A stretch of DNA of 64,000 nucleotides. Source: Shinella zoogloeoides. GTDB taxonomy: Bacteria; Pseudomonadota; Alphaproteobacteria; Rhizobiales; Rhizobiaceae. Position numbers and translations under genes: made by a program. Positions within the stretch are counted from its first letter, which is position 1. Each line of letters begins with the position of its first letter. Below are positions 60,546 to 64,000 of the stretch, in pieces. Under the pieces are notes generated by a model. That model was not told the origin of the DNA. It searched no databases and saw only the letters and a list, made by a program, of their open reading frames with translations. The stretch spans positions 372,001 to 436,000 of the forward strand of contig NZ_CP086610.1 of NCBI RefSeq assembly GCF_020883495.1. The letters run 5' to 3'.

Positions 60546-61727
60546 GTGGCGGAACGGCGGGACGTCGTCATCATTGGAGCGGGCGCGGCGGGCATGATGT
60601 GCGCCATCGAGGCGGGGCGGCGCGGCCGGCGCGCGCTGGTGCTCGACCATGCCCGCGCGCCGGGCGAGAAAATCCGCATTTCCGGCGGCGGCCGCTGCAA
60701 TTTCACCAACATCCATGCCGGACCGAAGAACTTCCTCTCGGTCAATCCGCATTTCTGCAAGTCGGCGCTGGCGCGCTATACGCCGCGCGATTTCCTCGAC
60801 CTCGTCGAGCGTCACCGCATCCCCTGGCACGAGAAGACGCTGGGCCAGCTCTTCTGCGACAACTCGGCGAAGGATATCATCGCCATGCTGCTGGCGGAGA
60901 TGAAGGCGGTTGGCGCGGAACTGCGTCTTTCCACGTCGATCGGCGCCGTCGAGCATGATGGCGCGTCCTTCCGCATCGTCACGGAAAACGGCACCGTGGA
61001 GGCGGCCTCGCTGGTGATGGCGACCGGCGGCAAGTCGATCCCGAAAATGGGCGCGACCGGCTTTGCCTATCGCATCGCCGAGCAGTTCGGCCTGCCTGTC
61101 GTGGAAACGCGGGCGGGCCTCGTGCCCCTCATGCTCGATCCGGCGACGCTTGCCGCCCATGAAGGCCTGCCGGGCGTTGCCGTCGACGTCATCGCCCGGC
61201 ACGGCAAGACGGAATTCCGCGAGGCGGCGCTGTTCACTCATCGCGGCCTCAGCGGCCCCGCCATCCTGCAGATCTCGTCCTATTGGCGCGAAGGCGAGGA
61301 GATCGCGCTCGCCCTCTGCCCCGACGTCGATTTCGCAGACGTTATCGCCGCCGCGCGACGGCAGAACGGCCGGCAGGCGGTGCAGACCGTGCTGGCCGAG
61401 CACATGCCGAAGAAGCTTGCGCAGCTCTTCGTTACCGAACTCGGCATCGACGGGCCGTTGGCCGAGCAGCCGGGCAAGCGCATCGACGCGCTGCTCCAGC
61501 GCCTCAAGGGCTGGCGGTTGCGCCCGCCCACCTCGGAAGGATACCGCACGGCGGAAGTCACCCTCGGCGGCGTCGATACGGCCGCGCTGGATTCGCGCAG
61601 CATGGCGGCGAAAACGGTGCCGGGCCTCTATTTCATCGGCGAGGCGGTGGACGTGACGGGCTGGCTCGGCGGCTATAATTTCCAGTGGGCCTGGGCCTCG
61701 GGCCATGCGGCGGGGCAGGAAGCCTGA
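60546..61727 (+). CDS. BaiN/HI0933-family NAD(P)/FAD-dependent flavoprotein
   Basis: The 393-residue protein has an N-terminal dinucleotide-binding motif (VVIIGAGAAGMMCAIEAGRR), ISGGGRCNFTNIHAGPKNFL, ATGGKSIPKMGATGFAYRIA and the C-terminal YFIGEAVDVTGWLGGYNFQW, AWASGHAAG, all standard in the HI0933-like family. Most members are uncharacterised oxidoreductases. Start is GTG at 60546. Stand-alone gene. Confidence 0.88.
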   Translation: MAERRDVVIIGAGAAGMMCAIEAGRRGRRALVLDHARAPGEKIRISGGGRCNFTNIHAGPKNFLSVNPHFCKSALARYTPRDFLDLVERHRIPWHEKTLGQLFCDNSAKDIIAMLLAEMKAVGAELRLSTSIGAVEHDGASFRIVTENGTVEAASLVMATGGKSIPKMGATGFAYRIAEQFGLPVVETRAGLVPLMLDPATLAAHEGLPGVAVDVIARHGKTEFREAALFTHRGLSGPAILQISSYWREGEEIALALCPDVDFADVIAAARRQNGRQAVQTVLAEHMPKKLAQLFVTELGIDGPLAEQPGKRIDALLQRLKGWRLRPPTSEGYRTAEVTLGGVDTAALDSRSMAAKTVPGLYFIGEAVDVTGWLGGYNFQWAWASGHAAGQEA

Positions 61728-61818
61728 GATTCGCGCAGGTCTTTACCGTCCTTTAACATCTTGCGGCGGATGCTCGGGCAATGTCGGCGTTTCCTCTTCC
61801 TGCGGGGAGGGGAACAAC

Positions 61819-62019
61819 ATGATGTGGGCCGGCTGGCCGGATCATCCGGGTTACCTGTTTTGCGTAACGGAGTATCGCCGCATGCCTCAAGCAAACCGCC
61901 CCGCCCGCGCCATAGCCATCGCCGCCGCCGAGGAAAGCCGCCGCCGCCTGTTCGCCATCGGCGTCAACTGCGCGCTCGCCGCCAGCCTTGCCGCGCTGCT
62001 CGCCTTTCTCGCGCTCTGA
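61819..62019 (+). CDS. Small single-pass membrane protein
   Basis: A 66-residue open frame starts at ATG 61819 after an excellent GGGGAGGGG ribosome-binding site and ends with a hydrophobic helix (FAIGVNCALAASLAALLAFL). A shorter start at 61882 would give 45 residues. It lies in the 532-bp gap between the flavoprotein and the chemoreceptor. The strong ribosome-binding site and clear membrane segment favour a real protein, but no family is recognised. Confidence 0.5.
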   Translation: MMWAGWPDHPGYLFCVTEYRRMPQANRPARAIAIAAAEESRRRLFAIGVNCALAASLAALLAFLAL

Positions 62020-62259
62020 CGCCGCCCGATAGCTACAAATCGGTTTAAGCGGTGATGGAATTTTAAAGATTGCCGCCGAATATCGCCCGATAGGGTTCCG
62101 GATGCCGCGTCGTCCCGCGGGATGGCGTGCGGCTGGCAATGATTGCTCCCCCGGATGCGCGGCATTGCGGCCGCATGAAAGTCGGTAATCCGGCGTCCGA
62201 ATCCTGGGGAGGCCCTGAAAGGGCAGGGGTGGAGCACGCCGACAACGGATGTCCCGCCA

Positions 62260-64000
62260 ATGTTCATTGATAAGATTCTCGCCCGCTTCAAGATCCAGAC
62301 CAAGGTTCTGGTCTTCATCCTGCCCTTCGTTCTCAGCATCTGCGCCGTGGGCTTCACCGGGCTTTATGCCTCCGGCCTGCTGCAGGGCCGCATGGAGATT
62401 TCCAACAGCGTTCTCCAGTCGCTGAGCGGCTTCAAGGATGTCTATGCGGGCATGAACCGCTTCCTGCAGGACACGACCGAAGCCAATCGCGATGCCGTCC
62501 ACGAGCGCCTGACGGCGCAGGGCGAGGTTCTGCGGGCCACGATGGACAGCCTGGCGCCCGATGCCGACCGGTCGAAGCTGATCGATGCCGAGGCGCAGAC
62601 CAAGGATATCCAGGCGCGCATGGACGGTCTCTGGACGCTCTATGTCAACGAGCTCGCCCTGCACGAGACCATGACGAAGAACCTCAACACGCTTTCCAGC
62701 GAACAGATGAAAATCCTCGACGAGGCGACGAAGCTCCAGCGCTCGGTGCGGCAGAACGAGAATGCCGCCAAGATCATGCTGCGCGAGGCCGACCGCCTGA
62801 CCGCCGCCGCCAAGTTCTTCGGCGATTTACTCTCCGAGTTCAGCCGGGGCGCGACGCCCGAGGAGCAGTTGAAGGTCGTCCGGGAGCGCTACCCGCTCTT
62901 CAGCAAGACCGAGCGCTCCATCTCGATGATCCTGCCGAAGAACCAGACGGTCGTCTTGATCACCATCCGCAACACGATCGACGAACTGGGCGCGCTGCTC
63001 AAGTCGACCGATCCGGCAAGCGTCACCGTGCCGGAAATCGCCCGCCGCGTGAACCGCTTCCGCCAGGTCACCATCCAGCTTCAGGGCGCTGCCGCCGCGA
63101 AGATGCGCGAGGCGACCCGCACCTTCAACGAGCTGGACACGCCGATCATCAAGTCGGAAGCGGTACTCGGCTCCACCCGCAAGCTCGTCTCCTCCATCGA
63201 CGATATCGAGGTCGCCGCCGCGCGCTTCCTCGGCGAGACCTCGCAGGAGAACCGCGTTAAGCTCACCGGCAATCTCGCCATCATGCGCATCGACATGAAC
63301 GGCCTGCGCGGCGCTGCCAGTGACCAGCCGTTCTTCGCCACCGTGGACAAGACGCTGCCGGCATTGCTGGAGCGCATCGAGGCCGACAGCGCCGAGCTCG
63401 TGAAGATCAGCACCGAGCGCGCCGCCCAGTTCGAGGCCGCCGGCCAGTCGATCGACACGATCTGGAACCTGCTCAGCCAGTTCGCCGAGGAGCAGAAGAC
63501 CAGCGCCGGCACCGAGCGTGAGAAGGCCAACCAGGTCTCGGTCCTCGCGACCGTCGCGGGTGCGGCCATCGCCGTTCTCGCGGGCATTGCCCTCGTGCTG
63601 ACGCTGAAGGGGCCGATCGGCCAGATCACCGGCGCGATGCGCCGCCTTGCCGACGGCTTCCTCGACACCGGCATTTCCGGCGAAGGCCGCGCCGACGAAA
63701 TCGGCGACATGGCCCGCGCCCTCGGCGTCTTCAAGGAGAATGCCCTGTCGAAGATCCGCATCGAGGCGGAAAGCGAACAGCAGCGCGCGGCGGCCGAAGC
63801 CGAGCGCGCCCGTAACGATGCCGAGAAGCAGTCCCTCGACCGCGATATCGACTTCGCCGTGAACGCGCTTGCCGCCGGTCTCGGCCGTCTGGCGCAGGGC
63901 GACCTGTCGCGCCAGATCGAGACGCCCTTCACCGGCCGTCTCGAACAGCTTCGCCGGGACTTCAACGTCTCGCTGGAGCGCCTGCACGACACGCTCGGCC
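62260..64000 (+). CDS. Methyl-accepting chemotaxis protein (5' part; runs off the window)
   Basis: The open frame starts at ATG 62260 (MFIDKILARFKIQTKVLVFI) and has no stop before the window end (580 codons). It has a first membrane helix at about residues 16-38, a long all-helical periplasmic sensor to about residue 424, a second membrane helix at about 425-447 (SVLATVAGAAIAVLAGIALV), a HAMP domain from ~448 (LKGPIGQITGAMRRLADGFL, then DEIGDMARALGVF), a coiled coil, and a second HAMP-like segment (LGRLAQGDLSRQI). The signalling tip lies beyond the edge. The helical sensor suggests an HBM/4-helix ligand domain; ligand unknown. Confidence 0.9.
   Translation, partial: MFIDKILARFKIQTKVLVFILPFVLSICAVGFTGLYASGLLQGRMEISNSVLQSLSGFKDVYAGMNRFLQDTTEANRDAVHERLTAQGEVLRATMDSLAPDADRSKLIDAEAQTKDIQARMDGLWTLYVNELALHETMTKNLNTLSSEQMKILDEATKLQRSVRQNENAAKIMLREADRLTAAAKFFGDLLSEFSRGATPEEQLKVVRERYPLFSKTERSISMILPKNQTVVLITIRNTIDELGALLKSTDPASVTVPEIARRVNRFRQVTIQLQGAAAAKMREATRTFNELDTPIIKSEAVLGSTRKLVSSIDDIEVAAARFLGETSQENRVKLTGNLAIMRIDMNGLRGAASDQPFFATVDKTLPALLERIEADSAELVKISTERAAQFEAAGQSIDTIWNLLSQFAEEQKTSAGTEREKANQVSVLATVAGAAIAVLAGIALVLTLKGPIGQITGAMRRLADGFLDTGISGEGRADEIGDMARALGVFKENALSKIRIEAESEQQRAAAEAERARNDAEKQSLDRDIDFAVNALAAGLGRLAQGDLSRQIETPFTGRLEQLRRDFNVSLERLHDTLG

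Overview
The window reads as high-GC alphaproteobacterial chromosome of the Rhizobiaceae (Sinorhizobium/Ensifer, Shinella or Rhizobium-like). The evidence is one long flagellar cluster with rhizobial hallmarks (motB-motC-motD, motE, rem, flaF/flbT, several flagellins starting MTSIL, no fliA/flgM), followed by an agl alpha-glucoside operon and a zwf-pgl-edd operon. No tRNA, rRNA, IS element, CRISPR array or phage gene was seen. All coordinates come from reading the sequence by eye; family names come from recognised motifs and gene order, not from database searches.

Layout. 1-3757 (minus strand): motA-fliM-fliN-fliG-flhB, the stator and switch genes, with flhB cut by the window edge. 3929-7412 (plus): a DUF1217 protein, flgF, fliI and a membrane protein with a PilP-like tail. 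7607-13710 (plus): a tightly overlapping rod/ring/export operon flgB-flgC-fliE-flgG-flgA-flgI-motE-flgH-fliL-fliP. 13947-16776: two flagellin genes. 16836-24029 (minus): an insertion into the usual flagellin block, made of UDP-galactopyranose mutase, a TPR-containing GT41 (OGT/SPINDLY-type) glycosyltransferase, and a 1279-residue protein built almost wholly of octapeptides in nine 136-residue (408-bp) super-repeats. 24782-26059: third flagellin. 26357-31404: FliH-like protein, motB, motC, motD/fliK and a lytic transglycosylase. 31686-42903: rem, flgE, flgK, flgL, flaF, flbT, flgD, fliQ, flhA, fliR, FliJ-like, FlgJ-like, FlgN-like and a membrane protein.

After the flagellar block come a WecG/TagA-type glycosyltransferase, folD, the LacI-type regulator aglR with three operator-like palindromes, the aglEFGAK alpha-glucoside uptake/hydrolysis operon, a PilZ-like protein, the zwf-pgl-edd (Entner-Doudoroff entry) operon, puuA-puuB (putrescine degradation), a BaiN/HI0933-type flavoprotein, a small membrane protein, and a chemoreceptor cut off at the right edge.

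The most interesting part is 16.8-24.8 kb. A GT41 glycosyltransferase and a UDP-galactofuranose-precursor enzyme sit beside a Ser/Thr-rich octapeptide-repeat protein that has no Cys, Trp or Pro and begins with the same MTSI as the flagellins. This may be a flagellin glycosylation module, a new flagellum- or surface-associated repeat protein, or both. All three flagellin genes share an upstream CCGGnATGTCCC element about 30 nt before the start codon. CtrA-like sites (TTAA-N7-TTAA) lie before rem and before the third flagellin.
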